A DNA stretch of 64,000 bases, from positions 18,455,906 through 18,519,905 of the forward strand of contig CM072160.1 in NCBI GenBank assembly GCA_036850595.1. Direction: 5' to 3'. The notes under the pieces are model-generated. The model saw nothing but the letters and a program-made list of their open reading frames with translations. It did no database searches and was not told where the DNA came from. The DNA is from Rhyacichthys aspro (taxonomy: Eukaryota > Chordata > Actinopteri > Gobiiformes > Rhyacichthyidae). The position numbers and the translations under genes were made by a program. This document shows positions 34,346-46,460 of this stretch, piece after piece. Each line of letters begins with the position of its first letter. The stretch's first letter is position 1.

Positions 34346-37300
34346 CTAATTGGATGAATGAACTGCTTGACAAAGTTTTGAGTGTCATTCAAGTTAAAAA
34401 GCTCTGAGAGAACTATTTACTTTTTACGTTTTAAGGTGCTTTTGTTACACATCAAAATAGATTTCTTTAGGCTGTTTCATGAAATGCAGGTACGCTCGCA
34501 CTCGCTCTGCAATTGCACTTGGTTTGCCAGTTTGCGGTCTTTCCTGAAAGGTTCTACATTTAAAGCTTCTGAACGCACAATTTTGTGAAGCGCTATGGTA
34601 CGGGTTAGTATGGCATTTGACGGTGTTTTAATTATTAGGAGAGTTACAAAAATAAGTGTGCCACTTTGGTAACCATTGATGCAATTCCCAAAAGATGTAG
34701 CTAAACTCCGCATTCTGTGGAGCGGCACAAAATCATTACTCAAAACAGAATGGAAATGTTTTCTCAAATGAAGTGAAGCTTGTCGTGTGAAGCTTGAAGG
34801 AAGATGAAAAATTGCTCAATGTTCTTCTCAATGTACTTTTTCTGAATAAACTTGAAGAAATCTAGCACTTATTAGTGACAAGTGTGTCTGGTTTTAGACA
34901 CTGTCTGCATCTTATGGCTCTTAAATCATGAATCAAAACACTGCATTTATTATCTCCTTTGCATTAAACATAACCAAAAAAATCTTTCATAAAAAAAAGG
35001 AAAATGGAGAAAAATGGAGGAAATGGAGAAAAGCTCTTTAAATGTAAAGTTCATTGTCTTGATATGTAGCTAGTGCTTCTACCTTGCACACAAGGGTTTA
35101 TCAAACCATGCTGTATCGACTAGAACTGTACCAAACCACTCAATGAAAGCTTTCCTGTACAGTGTTTTTTTCCTTCAGCATCCTCTATTAATGCTTTAAG
35201 TATGAAAACACATCAACAATAACATAAAATATACACACTGGTGTCTAAATATTCATGATCAGATAAATCTATCACAAATATCCCAGAAAAGAATCAGGCC
35301 TAACTTAATGTTGTTAAAGAGCTTCACTTCTGTACTGTCACATGTCCACAAAGGCTCCCATTCACTTCCAAAATAACTTCCCTACTCCAAATCGAATCAG
35401 CCGGCAGCTCTAAGAGAGACTCATAAATTAAACCTGAATTGTCCGAGATCAAAGGTTACTGCATGTGCAAAGGGTTGAATTTGATGTTACAGTGTTATGG
35501 TAGCCTCACGGAGAGTGAATAGGCTGCCAATGGAGCAATGGGCATTTCAGAGCTGGTCAGCCTGATTGATTGAGCCATAAAGAGTTTGTCCGTGGGGCTA
35601 ACAGGACTTGGATAAAAGATAAGGAGTCTGTTGAGGCTTGATTAATGTTAGAGGATATAACCCCTGGCCAGTGGTGCTGAAAGATTTATATAAACAGGGT
35701 CCAGGCGGCCAAATATACGCTGTAAACTGTAGAGTGGTGCTGCGGAAAACAGTGCAGAATATCCCAAGGACGTAAGCTTCAGCAATAAGAACTGTCACAA
35801 CTCTGTAATGAGACAAACAAGGGTATTAACTCTCAGATGAAGCGACCCAGACTAGATAACACCGACTGAGAGAGAAATCTCATTTTGGAAATAGAGAGGT
35901 TCCACAGAATATGAATGGGGTCATGTAATGCGGAAAGATGAGCACATTTTGATTGCATTTGAAGCTGTCAGTTTCACATATGATTTTTGAAACTGTATGG
36001 TTTTTTTTATGTCACCATTAAGTCCACAGATAACAGGGGAACTACTTTTCTGCAAAATTTGAATCAGTCTCTTTGCTATTTCTTATTAAATACTGCATCA
36101 TATATAGGGCACAATTTTGATGAGCAGAAAGGTGAAATTAATGCAGAATGCACTAGTTAAAATTAATTGTGAATCGATTTAAAAAAAAAGAAACAAATTA
36201 ATTGCAAACCTGGCTGTAATTAATTGTGATTAATCGCACAATTTGTCAACTTTTAATAAACACAATAAATCTTCAATTTAACAGAAGGTAATTAACTTTA
36301 TTTTGAATCATTTACCTTTGCCATACTTTAACTTTTGTATAGCAAGTCAATTGTAATAGGTTTTACATCGAAAAGTCTATGAATGCAAAAATGCTTTGGC
36401 AAATAACTTCAAAATAACTTGAGGTGATGAGAATAAAAATGCAAACGAGAAACCTTTATAAAATACAGTATAATATAATAAAGAATAGATTAGAATATTT
36501 TCACCTTATCAAAGCTACTCTCTCAATACTTTTCCATTATTTACATAAGATTAGTTACTTTATGGTCATCGTACAAAAATATATAACAAAATTAAGATGC
36601 ACTTTCAGGATACCTACTCAGATGTCTTAAAAAAAAAGATAAAAAACAATTACTTTGAGTCACACCAATACACAATCATTTTTAACCATACACAATTAGG
36701 TAGATTAGGATAAAAGAATGAATTACTACGGTGATAATAAAATTCATGCATTTACTTTACTCTCCATCTCAATCTGTTTTTCTAAATCTATCATGAAAAT
36801 TGGTTGCTTTTTTTTTTTAAATTGATAGTACATTTTAAAATGATAAACATCATATGCATGTAAAACTGAAACATCAATCAAAGAATAGTTTGTCTCTTCC
36901 AACTGATTTTCAATCATATTTGTATCATATTTTTTCCAAACTGGAGACCCCGCTATGAGAAAAATGTGATGATGGGGGTGAAATTCCTCTGCATATTTAT
37001 CTAGTGTCAGGCCCTGCCCCACCCCCTGGACTTAGGCTGCCTCATTAGTATTCACTGAATTCATTAAGACACAATCGCGGCGTCTGGGACCATGGGAACT
37101 GTTGATGGAGGAGAGGTTAAGTTGAGCCCATTGGGTAAAGCCCCTACATAAAAACGCCCCATCCCCCTGAATGTGAAGGTTACTGCGTCCTTACTCAGAT
37201 TGCTGATGATCACATGCTTCTGGGGGCTTGTGTTCAAGATCTTTATTTGCACATGCTGTGTTTTTGCCTGGCGTGCAATAGCATCCATCCTGCCTCCAGA

Positions 37301-39922
37301 AGGAGACCAGAGTAAATGTGAGTCTGACTTTTGGCTTCATTGTCCCCAAAGGCAATCGCCCACAATTCATCACAGAGGAGGGAGCGTTGTTGTGTTGCCT
37401 CATAATACACAGTTTCTCCTTGTAAGCTATAAAAATTATAAATGAGATCAGACTTTTTGGGCCGTGGACTATCCATCCCTCAAAAGTTTCGCCTGAAGTC
37501 CACCTCTACTTCTATTCCCATTAAAATCAATGGGGGAGATGAATGAACAGCAGAAAACGACACTAGGTGAAAAAAAAACTCCTGCTGCTCCAGTGGTTTA
37601 TATGTTTAAGGATCACCACCAACCAGTGATGAATTGTCTTACAGAAAGGCACTCCTATATTTCAGCCTGTTTCATAATAAAACACCAAAAAATCATAATG
37701 AAAAAGAGACAATGAAAAAATATTACAGATATGGCTTTTAGATAACAAAGCTTCTGAAGATGAAGAAGATTCTTACAAGACAGACCTAAAAGATTAAGAG
37801 GCTGTTTGCATAGCAACGCGTTTTGCCAAAACCACAATGATTCTGTTGCCTTTCAACTAAATTCTTTTAAATCCCTCTATGTTAGCCTCAGGTCTCTCTT
37901 CTTACCCCCAAGTTATTGCACAGTTTGGATGTTCTGACAAACCATATGCTGCCTCATCACTCTGCTATAGAGGTATTAAGTATTAGCAGCTAACTACTGT
38001 AGGTCAAGCTAAGTAGCTCATCTAAGCTAGGAGAAAACACATGGAACTATTGTGAACAGACAAAACAGTAACTTTTTAAACAGCAAAACAAGGACATTTT
38101 GTTGTCGGACAGATGTGTCTATAATGGAGACAACACACAGTAGACTGTTAATCGTTAGCATGCTAACTTTTCAAATAAACCTTGCTAGCATACTAAACAG
38201 ATCAGATTGCTTTTATTAAATTGACTATACTACACAAACCCCAGTGACCAATAAAAGGCAGCCAGGTTGCTAGAGAGTTGACAATGTTAACTAAAATGAC
38301 CATACAGTGTATATACAGAAATGGACAAAGCCACACCACCTTCTACAATTCAGTGAATTTGAATCATGTTGTCACTGTGAAAATTAACAGCAAAGAAACA
38401 TAAAAATCATGTAGACTGTCCGTATTTTTTATGCCCACAGAATGGTTGCAAAAAGCTGTCAATCTCCATTGTTATATTAACAATAATAAGCACTCTTGTC
38501 TGTTTAGTTTTATTTTATTTATTTTTGATCCTCTGTCCATTTTTAATATAGTCTATGGCCCTGACTGGACTACAGCTGTAATTTAATACCATGTCTCTCA
38601 TGTAATTTCAGTCAATGCAATTAATCAGTAGACCACTATCCTTTCTTTGAATACAAATATCAATATATGGCGCCTTAGTATTGAAAATGCATCACACGTG
38701 TAATATGATATGTTCCTGTATTAATATTCTCAGCTTATTCAAATGGCTATGTCGCACAAATCCAATAGAGTTTATCTTTGCTTTCTCTGCCTGCCTTGCA
38801 TTTTCTTATGTCCTGCTGTTATTGCTTTGACTTGCAATCAAATACAAATCTCCTCATCACCTCCCCCTAGTCTTAAAATCATTTCAAATTATGAGAGAAT
38901 TACCAAACAAGCCAAACACTTCCCTGAGGTCTACTATCACAATTTATGCATCTCTATTTTGCTCCAAGTGGCCTCTTGATAGCTCTCGAAGCAGACCTCG
39001 CGATTTGAAGGTGTTCCAAGTAAAACTAATTACCAATCGAAATATAAATAAGGACGAATTATATGACTCACACTCCGCAACATTTATCCCTGAGAGAAAT
39101 GTGCGCCATATCCTGAGGCTTCCTACTGTTTTTTTCTCCAACACAATGAGGACGACTTACTTTGATCATCTGCTGTATCTCACTCTAAAGAGAAGAGCAA
39201 AACAGAGCCAGGGCATAAGAGTTGGGTGTTTTTTTTCCACACAGGGGAATGTGGAGTAGAGAAAAATGAGGTGAAAGTGAAGCAGAAAGCCTTCAGTTGG
39301 AGAGCACTTGACGGCAAAGTGAGCTGCTGAGGCAAGTGTCAAACAAAACAAATTGCTAAACCTTTTGTGACACACTGTGTGCTCTCAGGTCTTGACAATA
39401 GTGGAAATTAAGTTGCCATATATGCCACAGACAGTTCGCCAACATGGATAGCAGACTAAGTGATGACGTGAGAGGTGTAGCTTCATGTGGTTATTTGTGG
39501 ATATTTTTTTTTTCCACAGAGTATTTAATTTTGTCACAGAGCCAGAGCTAAAATTGGCTTTCTTTCTCAGGCGTGAAAATGACTGCACGTGTGCGTTAAT
39601 AAACTTCAAAGACCTGCCAATGGGGTTAAAAGTAAATACAATACAATAGGAATAGAAGAAAATGTAGTTTAAGATGGAAAGCAATCAATATGGCAGCATC
39701 AACAGCAAAAGCAGTACTGTAATCTGTTTAGCTTCTTGATGTTCATAAAATTACTTTAAATATGAATCTGGACCTACATGTTGCGTTATTACATTAAATA
39801 TTCTGAAATATCATCAGAATGTCTAAAAATAACAGACTTAATATCGTGCCAGAAATGTGCCACACATATTAGAAAAAAGTGTCAGAAAGTGTCAAGATGG
39901 GAACCTGTTATATCATGATGCA

Positions 39923-39935
39923 CCACTAGATGGAG
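39923..39935 (+). promoter_or_regulatory. CTCF-like 13-mer, third copy
   Basis: CCACTAGATGGAG is identical to the copy at 13528 and is followed by the same TCA. A CAGTGTGCTTTTACAG phrase nearby faintly resembles the tail of family A. Confidence 0.3.
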
Positions 39936-40299
39936 TCATGAGACTTTTACAGTGTGCTTTTACAGTTTGGTTTTCCTCAACAAATGTAGTCAAGTATACG
40001 TTAAGCTATGAGTTGGTGGTCCTGTTTTGACCAAATCATAAAACAGATCAATGAGAGCAAAAATCATAAATGCAGTCATTTTCATACATGCTAGAATCCT
40101 GATTAATGTGTTAAGCCACAACATGGCAGATATTACACTGTCTTATATAAATTAGCATGTTTGTGTTGTGAAGACCAAAATACACATTGTAATAAAACTC
40201 AAGTAAACATCACAAACTTGATGACATTTAACCTGTAATTAGAGAAAATCCCCAGTTAGCTCACAACTAGCAACTATCATAATCAATCAATTAGCCATA

Positions 40300-40575
40300 T
40301 CAGTTAATAAACACTGGTTAATAAAACAACTTCTTAAGAATAAAACAGAGAAAGTGATGGGGGAAAAAATGAGAGGAGGACAGAGGAATTATTGGTGAGA
40401 ACTGTTGGTGAATAAAACAGAGCAACTGGTGGTAAACAAAACCGAACTACTGAACAAGAGGAATTGTTGGTGAATAAAACGGTACTACAAATGAAAAGAG
40501 TAGGGAAACAATCAGCAAATAAAACACAGCAATTGTCAGGGAATAAAACAGAGCAATAGATGGTGAAAAAAAGGT
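40300..40575 (+). repeat. Degenerate minisatellite, GTTGGTGAATAAAACAGAGC-like unit
   Basis: The words GAATAAAACAGAG, GGTGAATAAAACAGAGCAAC, GTTGGTGAATAAAACGG, GCAAATAAAACACAGCAATT and GGGAATAAAACAGAGCAAT recur at irregular 30-50 bp spacing. It is an old tandem array with heavy decay. Confidence 0.65.
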
Positions 40576-43500
40576 TATTGAGGATAACAAATCAGTGTCC
40601 GTCTCAAGTTAGCCACATTCTATTAAAAATACAAACTAAAAGCTCTTTGTTCTATACAATAAGTGATGCTGTCTTCTTATTCTTAACACTTATTCTCTCA
40701 CGATCTGTACACTACTGAGTTCAATTTTGAATGTCCGAGCTTCATAAATCCCATTTTACTGTGGGTGTGAAGATATTTCAGCGGCAACACTATAACTAAG
40801 TCATCTGAACTAGATGGATACAGCGAGTATCCAATTGCTGAGTATGAAAAAGTGATACTGTAAATTATCTCCAACAAAATCCCTCATGAAAAATGCTTCA
40901 GTGTAGAAACAGAAGAGGGTAAGCACTAACTATTAATCAAACCGGATCACAGTGACACCAAAGCCAAGAGAAGTACAAAACCCAAAGGGAGATATATGAG
41001 ATGCAATCCAGTGGAAGCGGCTACAAAGGCAGGAGTGTCTCCCCGTACAGTCAGTTCAAGGCTATGTCGTAGAGGTTTAAAGGTAGTCATTACTGCTGAG
41101 TGTAGCAGCGATGGGATTAGCGGGACCCGGAGGGCACAGATGGCACTGAAATCCTTCGGGTATTCTTCAAAAAGGTCACACAAAAAACAGGACGCCCCCC
41201 TCCCTCCCAACCACCCAGTCACTCAGAGTCTCACAGAGCACGGTCCTTGGGCTGCTCTGTGTTGAGGCTTTTAGTCCCTCGTCAGCCTTGTGAATGTTAA
41301 CAATCGTTCCTTTCAAGAGGGAGCAGAACAGAAATGCCTCCAAATGTCAAAAGCCTACAGACCTGACTTGGTGTCATGGATGCATTGGCGACAAAGGCTC
41401 AAAGCTTGTGGCACTTCTGAGAAAAAAGATCCTATCAGAGTGCCTTTGTTAAGATATTTAATAGGCCAGGAAACACTTGGGAAACTGTGCCTTGTGATTC
41501 ATATTTAAAAGAAAATGTGATGTATTTGTCATGTGTTGCCATTCACTTTGAAGGTCATACTTGAGTCTTCCCATTCATATGCTAACATGTTGTTGTCTAC
41601 TGTGTACACTTATGTCTGTCTCTGCACTGCAGCATTGTTATTTTGCCATACTGCTGCGTCTGTGTGTTTCCTGCCACCATACGGCTGTGTGCTCCCTGGG
41701 CGCTGGCTCCTCTGCCAGGACCATATGGCAAGGCCAACCCGGCACACGGCGCTCCACACGAGCTGCTGCATCTCTGTTCTCATGAGCTTCTCTGCAGGAT
41801 TCACTCCGACACTAAGACCAGACCCTAATATTGTGTCTTTAATAATACAGTTCCTATAAAGTCTTAGGACATGTCCTCGGCATGTTTCTGTTTGTGTTCT
41901 GCTGCAAGAGCATGTTCATTGTGCCTTATTTGTTTTTTATCTGTTGTTGGAGCCAGTTGTTGCTTTCTCAATGGTGTGTAGTTTCCTTCTGTGAAGAGGT
42001 GTGTGGAGAGGTTGTTGACCTTTACATATTGAACACATGGAAAGTGACAGTGTTTCCAATATCAGACCTCAAACACAGATTAAAAATACCCTCTGTTCAT
42101 GCTTGGTTTTTGAGATCTGAATCTACATCCAAAGCTTGTCTTGTTTTTTTGTCATTTGATTTTTCCACTGATATATGCTTCCAGTGAAGGGAACCGGAAG
42201 TCAGTATCACAGTTGATACATCCCTGTATTGCATCACCGGATTCCAATATATTTTTCTTGTTCTTTCAATTTACATCCAGTTGGGTAATAGTTGTAGGTG
42301 CACAAAATAAATCAATGGTTGAACACACATCGAAACTGCTATTAGCAGTTGCATGCTTGAATGTTAAAAGCTGCTTTATGCTTGCTTTACATGAAAAAAT
42401 ATGTAAGTTTGTCAAATGTCATATTTGTCTCAGGCCCCATATACTTCTATATGTTGTTGGTGAAAATGAAAAGCAAAAAAACCAGTTCATTTCTTATTAA
42501 CATTTCAACTGTCTCATCTTCTTTTATCTGTTTAGGAGTAAGTGTCTCTAGCTTGTGAGGTAACATAATATGGACATACACAATGTCTAATAAAAATGCA
42601 AAATCGCTCATGAAAAGGTTCCAAAATTGTCCTGCAATTGTGTATAATTTCATCAATCGTCTCAGGTTCACTACTGGGGGCCACTGATCAAAATTCAGCA
42701 AAAGGAAGACACAAAAAAAGAAAGACAGAAGTCTCCGTCCAACATTTAACCCAAACATACTCTAAATTTTCTGCAAAACATTAACAATCACAAGCCTTTC
42801 CAACCATGCACTGACCGATCAATTGCACCAAGGTCAGTGGCAGCACAAGGACAGCCCTCTCCGCTTGGAAACACTGTCCTCCATATAAACATGTGGGAAT
42901 ACTGTACATTTCAGGAATTCTTCCAGAATTGGGAAATGAACACACTGGTGTATACTGTCAGATCGCCTCAGCCTACATACTTGCAGCTGGCAAACAAAAA
43001 CATCAGATAGAGTGAGCCTGACAGCGGGCAAACCAATCCGCTGTCTATGCGGAACCACTGAGATGATGGCATGACTCGAAGCCTCCGCAGAGAATAAGTG
43101 CTTGAGTAGACTTATTGCAGCTGTGAAATCATCTCCAGCTGCAGGAAAGAGCTCACAGATTCACCGGCAAAAACACAAACCTGCCTCCATCAGCTTTGGA
43201 TACTGTATAGGAATGAATCTGGACTTCCTGTTTAAAGCTGTCCATCAAATTTTGGCCCAAACAGCTGAAGTACCTGCCAGACTGCACTAAAGAACATTTG
43301 CGGTTTGGCCTTTTGACCAAACCACTCGAAATTACAAGATGAAGCTCCGGTATTTTCATCGTCTTCCTGGCAGCAAATGAAAACTCATGTTGGTATATTC
43401 AAAATGTGAAAGGAAGACAAATGTCAGACAACTGAATAAAAATATGCTATTTCTGTCGACTAACAAACAGCTATTGTTGGTGTTGGAAAGAACTGAGCGT

Positions 43501-44002
43501 GAACACATAGTGCTTGCTGAAAATAGGTGTATCTGACGGACTGGCATGTGGAGCATGTGTTATAATGTGAAGATGTGTGCCTCTGGGTCACACTTGGCGC
43601 TGATCGCAGCTCTCACTTCAAATAAGAAAGTGTTACCCCGTTTTTTTCTCTTCAGCAGAAAAAGGAAGGTGGGTTAAACCAACTGGGCTTTGACCCATTT
43701 CTTACCAAAACTTCACATCTAGGGCTTAATGATACACTGAAGAAACAGAGCTGACATAAAGCTGGCCCTTTGTGCGCTATTGTGTGAGGCTGAATCATGA
43801 CAAAATAGTGTTCAATCATACAATAGTGCAAACAGTACATAAAGCTGTGGTCATGATAATGAAGTTGTCAACTGTTAAAACAATTAAACTGAAGGATATG
43901 TTGACTAGCAGCAATAAATAGAAGAATAGATAGCATTAAACACAACAATGTAAAATCAATTACATAATAGGTGTGCACATAGCAGCCCAAATCATGTTTT
44001 CT

Positions 44003-44022
44003 ATGCAAATTAGCCATGTGCT
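44003..44022 (+). promoter_or_regulatory. Octamer-containing 18-mer, copy 2
   Basis: ATGCAAATTAGCCATGTGCT is identical to the 45892 copy over 20 bases. The downstream phrase TTTTGCACTGCTGGG (from about 44066) is shared in part with copy 1, which hints at a larger repeat of about 110 bp. Confidence 0.5.
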
Positions 44023-45607
44023 ATTTAGTTGTGATATCATCTAGGGCATTTTCTGTTTTTTTCCTTTTGCACTGCTGGGAAAGCACTTGAGGTATCTGTA
44101 TTCTCTGTAATACTAGACAAGGGTGGGCCTTTTTTTTTACTATAAAAGGTCAATGTTTTTTGTCACGTTTGTTGATCACAACTGGCACCCAAAGTGTATC
44201 GTCATTGGATTGTTTCCCTATTGTGATATATTATCGTGATGCTGATACACATATTGTGATAGGACAGTGATGGACTTCATTTTATTTAAGCTAAATGAAA
44301 TAAAATTACTATCATGCAAAGAATTATTGTGCAGAAATACTCTCTCTCTGTCTACTAGAAATGACTCCTTTCATTTACTCCTTTCTTTTTGGTGCAGACA
44401 ATGAAAACAGAGGTCCCAGTGTGACCAGAAAAGTTAGTATAAACCCTACATTTTCCATGTATTTCTTTTTTCAAAAAACTTTAATACAACCAAGAAAATC
44501 AGACCAGAAATTAAAATATGACAAGCCATTTAGAGTTACCAACTATTGCATCAAGGTCATCATTACCAAGGACAAGGACAGCCTTTTTAGCTTGTGAAAG
44601 CTGCTCCAAACACGACATATTTCTTGAACTAGTACACGTTTCCCTTCCTATTACTCCTAGAAAATCATATAAAAAGATGTATTTGTCTGTGATTTATATC
44701 CCTCAAAATGAAGCTGCACATATAGGCACCCACATCACACCTTCCACAACGCCTCCTTTGACACCCACGTGTATATATGTACTTCTTTTTTCCCTCTACG
44801 AACGTCCTAAGAACCGAAGGTGGTAAAAACGTCCAACAAAATTCCTACCTTGATTGCTGAGTGGAAAGGGGGCAATAGAGTCGACCCCGGCCCTGACACC
44901 TGTGACTGATTACAGCTTGTAACGTGCTGGTGATGAATGTGAGAACATGAGAATTTAACACCGTTCCCAGGGGAGTGCTTTTCTTTTACCTGTCTTATTA
45001 CTGTCTCTTTCTCCTGATGACTTAATTGATCCTAGTGGGCCTACAAAGTGAGCCTACCTCCACCCATCTAAAGTTTATAATACCGGATAGGTGGGTAAAG
45101 AAGAGCTTTTAACTAGATTGGACACTTGTTTAAGGTTTAATTAAGTTTTAACAGGCCTGGTCTACCTCTAAAAGGCCATAAAGGTGAACACAGCATTTTA
45201 TCACTTTCACTGGAAACAATGATTCTCATGTTTGGAAAAAGGCCCATGTTATCCTCTATTGACACAGATGGAGCCCATTAGCATCCCAAGTTGATGCACC
45301 AGATTTGCCATAGGCCCCAGTGTTAACTAGCCTTAACAATTAACTAATCTTAACACTAGACACTTGAAAAATACCCAGTTTCTAAAATATCAGCATTTTC
45401 TCACAGGTTGGGGCAGTGGATGGGACAGGAATCTGAATATAATAGTGGTCCATCAAAATAAACCAAATAAAGTCTAACAATGCATTTTCTGAAATCCCTC
45501 TGAAATTAGCCTTAGCATTACATCAGTAGACTTTAATTGCAATTCAAAATTTTTGGAAATCTACAAATGGCTAAAAGAAATTATTTTTTAGGTATATCAC
45601 AATATCG

Positions 45608-45738
45608 TACGGTTGTGCAATTAAATTTTCAATTTCAATTTCGGCTTCCAACAATCACAAAACCTAATAATCGTGATTTGAATAATGACCAAAATAAATG
45701 TGATTATGATATATGATTTCCATAATCGAGCAGCCCTA
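45608..45738. mobile_element. Short hAT-type MITE with TSD
   Basis: At 131 bp, it has ends TACGGTTGTGCAATTAA and, on the other strand, TAGGGCTGCTCGATTAT. The TSD is CAATATCG (45600-45607) and CAATATTG (45739-45746), 7 of 8 identical. The interior contains ATAATCGTGATTTGAATAAT and AATAAATGTGATTATGAT, typical of a very common fish MITE of this class. Confidence 0.8.
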
Positions 45739-45891
45739 CAATATTGGTCTTAACAGAAATAACCACTTTGCTGATGCTAATGCCAGAGTACCGGGAAGCC
45801 GCCATATTACCTGTATAGTGTCTTGGTTTTGCAAAGTGGTAGAAAACGGACATCAATACAAATAGCGTTGCATTTCTGTCAGACTTGATTT

Positions 45892-45911
45892 ATGCAAATT
45901 AGCCATGTGCT
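45892..45911 (+). promoter_or_regulatory. Octamer-containing 18-mer, copy 3
   Basis: ATGCAAATTAGCCATGTGCT again. The flanks differ from the other copies as far as I can see by eye. It lies 150 bp to the right of the hAT MITE at 45608-45738. Confidence 0.5.
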
Positions 45912-46129
45912 TCAATTTCAATTTTTACTTTATGTGGTGTGTCACGTCCAATACAACTAGGTTTCCCAGACAGCAAGAGCAAAAAAGAACTAGACGAATC
46001 AATAGCAAGTGTCAAAAAATATACGAAAAAATTGTAATTGTTTTCTAAAATGCTTCCAGTCAATGATCTTACTGCTTACATTTACCCTCTTCTTTTCTTC
46101 AGACACTGACCTTCTTTTGTCTTAAAAGC

Positions 46130-46460
46130 CCATAAAGTGAGAGATCCTACAAAGAGCTCTTCGTAATTAAGAAATACCCCCCAGACACTCACACACAGAC
46201 ACACACAGACCTCGGCTAAACACGCTCCAACATCCTCTCTTATCTCCGCGCTATGTGATAATTACCCGGCCGTTAGACCTTGAGCTTGAGAAGGAACACC
46301 TAACCAAGGGCAGCTCGTTCCGTACACGGCGGCTCAGTGATTCATTGGCATGTATACGGCCGGCGATATATCCTGAAGGAAGCGGTAATGGGTGCAGGGC
46401 GCGAGGGGAACGTACAGGGAAAATGGGCTGCTGTCGCTTGAGTGGCTGCTAATGTGCTCC
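46130..46460. other. CpG-bearing block, candidate regulatory element
   Basis: This is a repeat-free block with CTTATCTCCGCG (GATA-type), GATAATTACCCGGCCG, TCGTAATTAAG and several CpGs, in an otherwise AT-rich intron. The open frame 46255-46452 has no recognisable domains. Confidence 0.3.

Larger units (their letters stand above)
33151..40299. other. Giant intron, segment 3
   Basis: No gene is recognised. It holds the octamer copy at 34189, a SINE piece at 34261, an AT-rich stretch with alternating TTAATTGTGATTAATCGC wording near 36160-36240 (possible decayed MITE), and a GC-richer block at 37020-37450 where open frames overlap in several frames without coherent protein features. Confidence 0.55.

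Noticed and set aside
37064..37476. Overlapping minus-strand frames that could be joined by a frameshift into one longer protein
   Set aside because: All three minus-strand frames are open across the same GC-richer patch, and upstream continuation of the candidate frame breaks at once. No similarity to a known protein. More likely a non-coding block.
41533..42500. Cluster of plus-strand ORFs with hydrophobic runs
   Set aside because: Overlapping frames without signal peptide logic, conserved cysteines or splice structure. They are consistent with T-rich intron.
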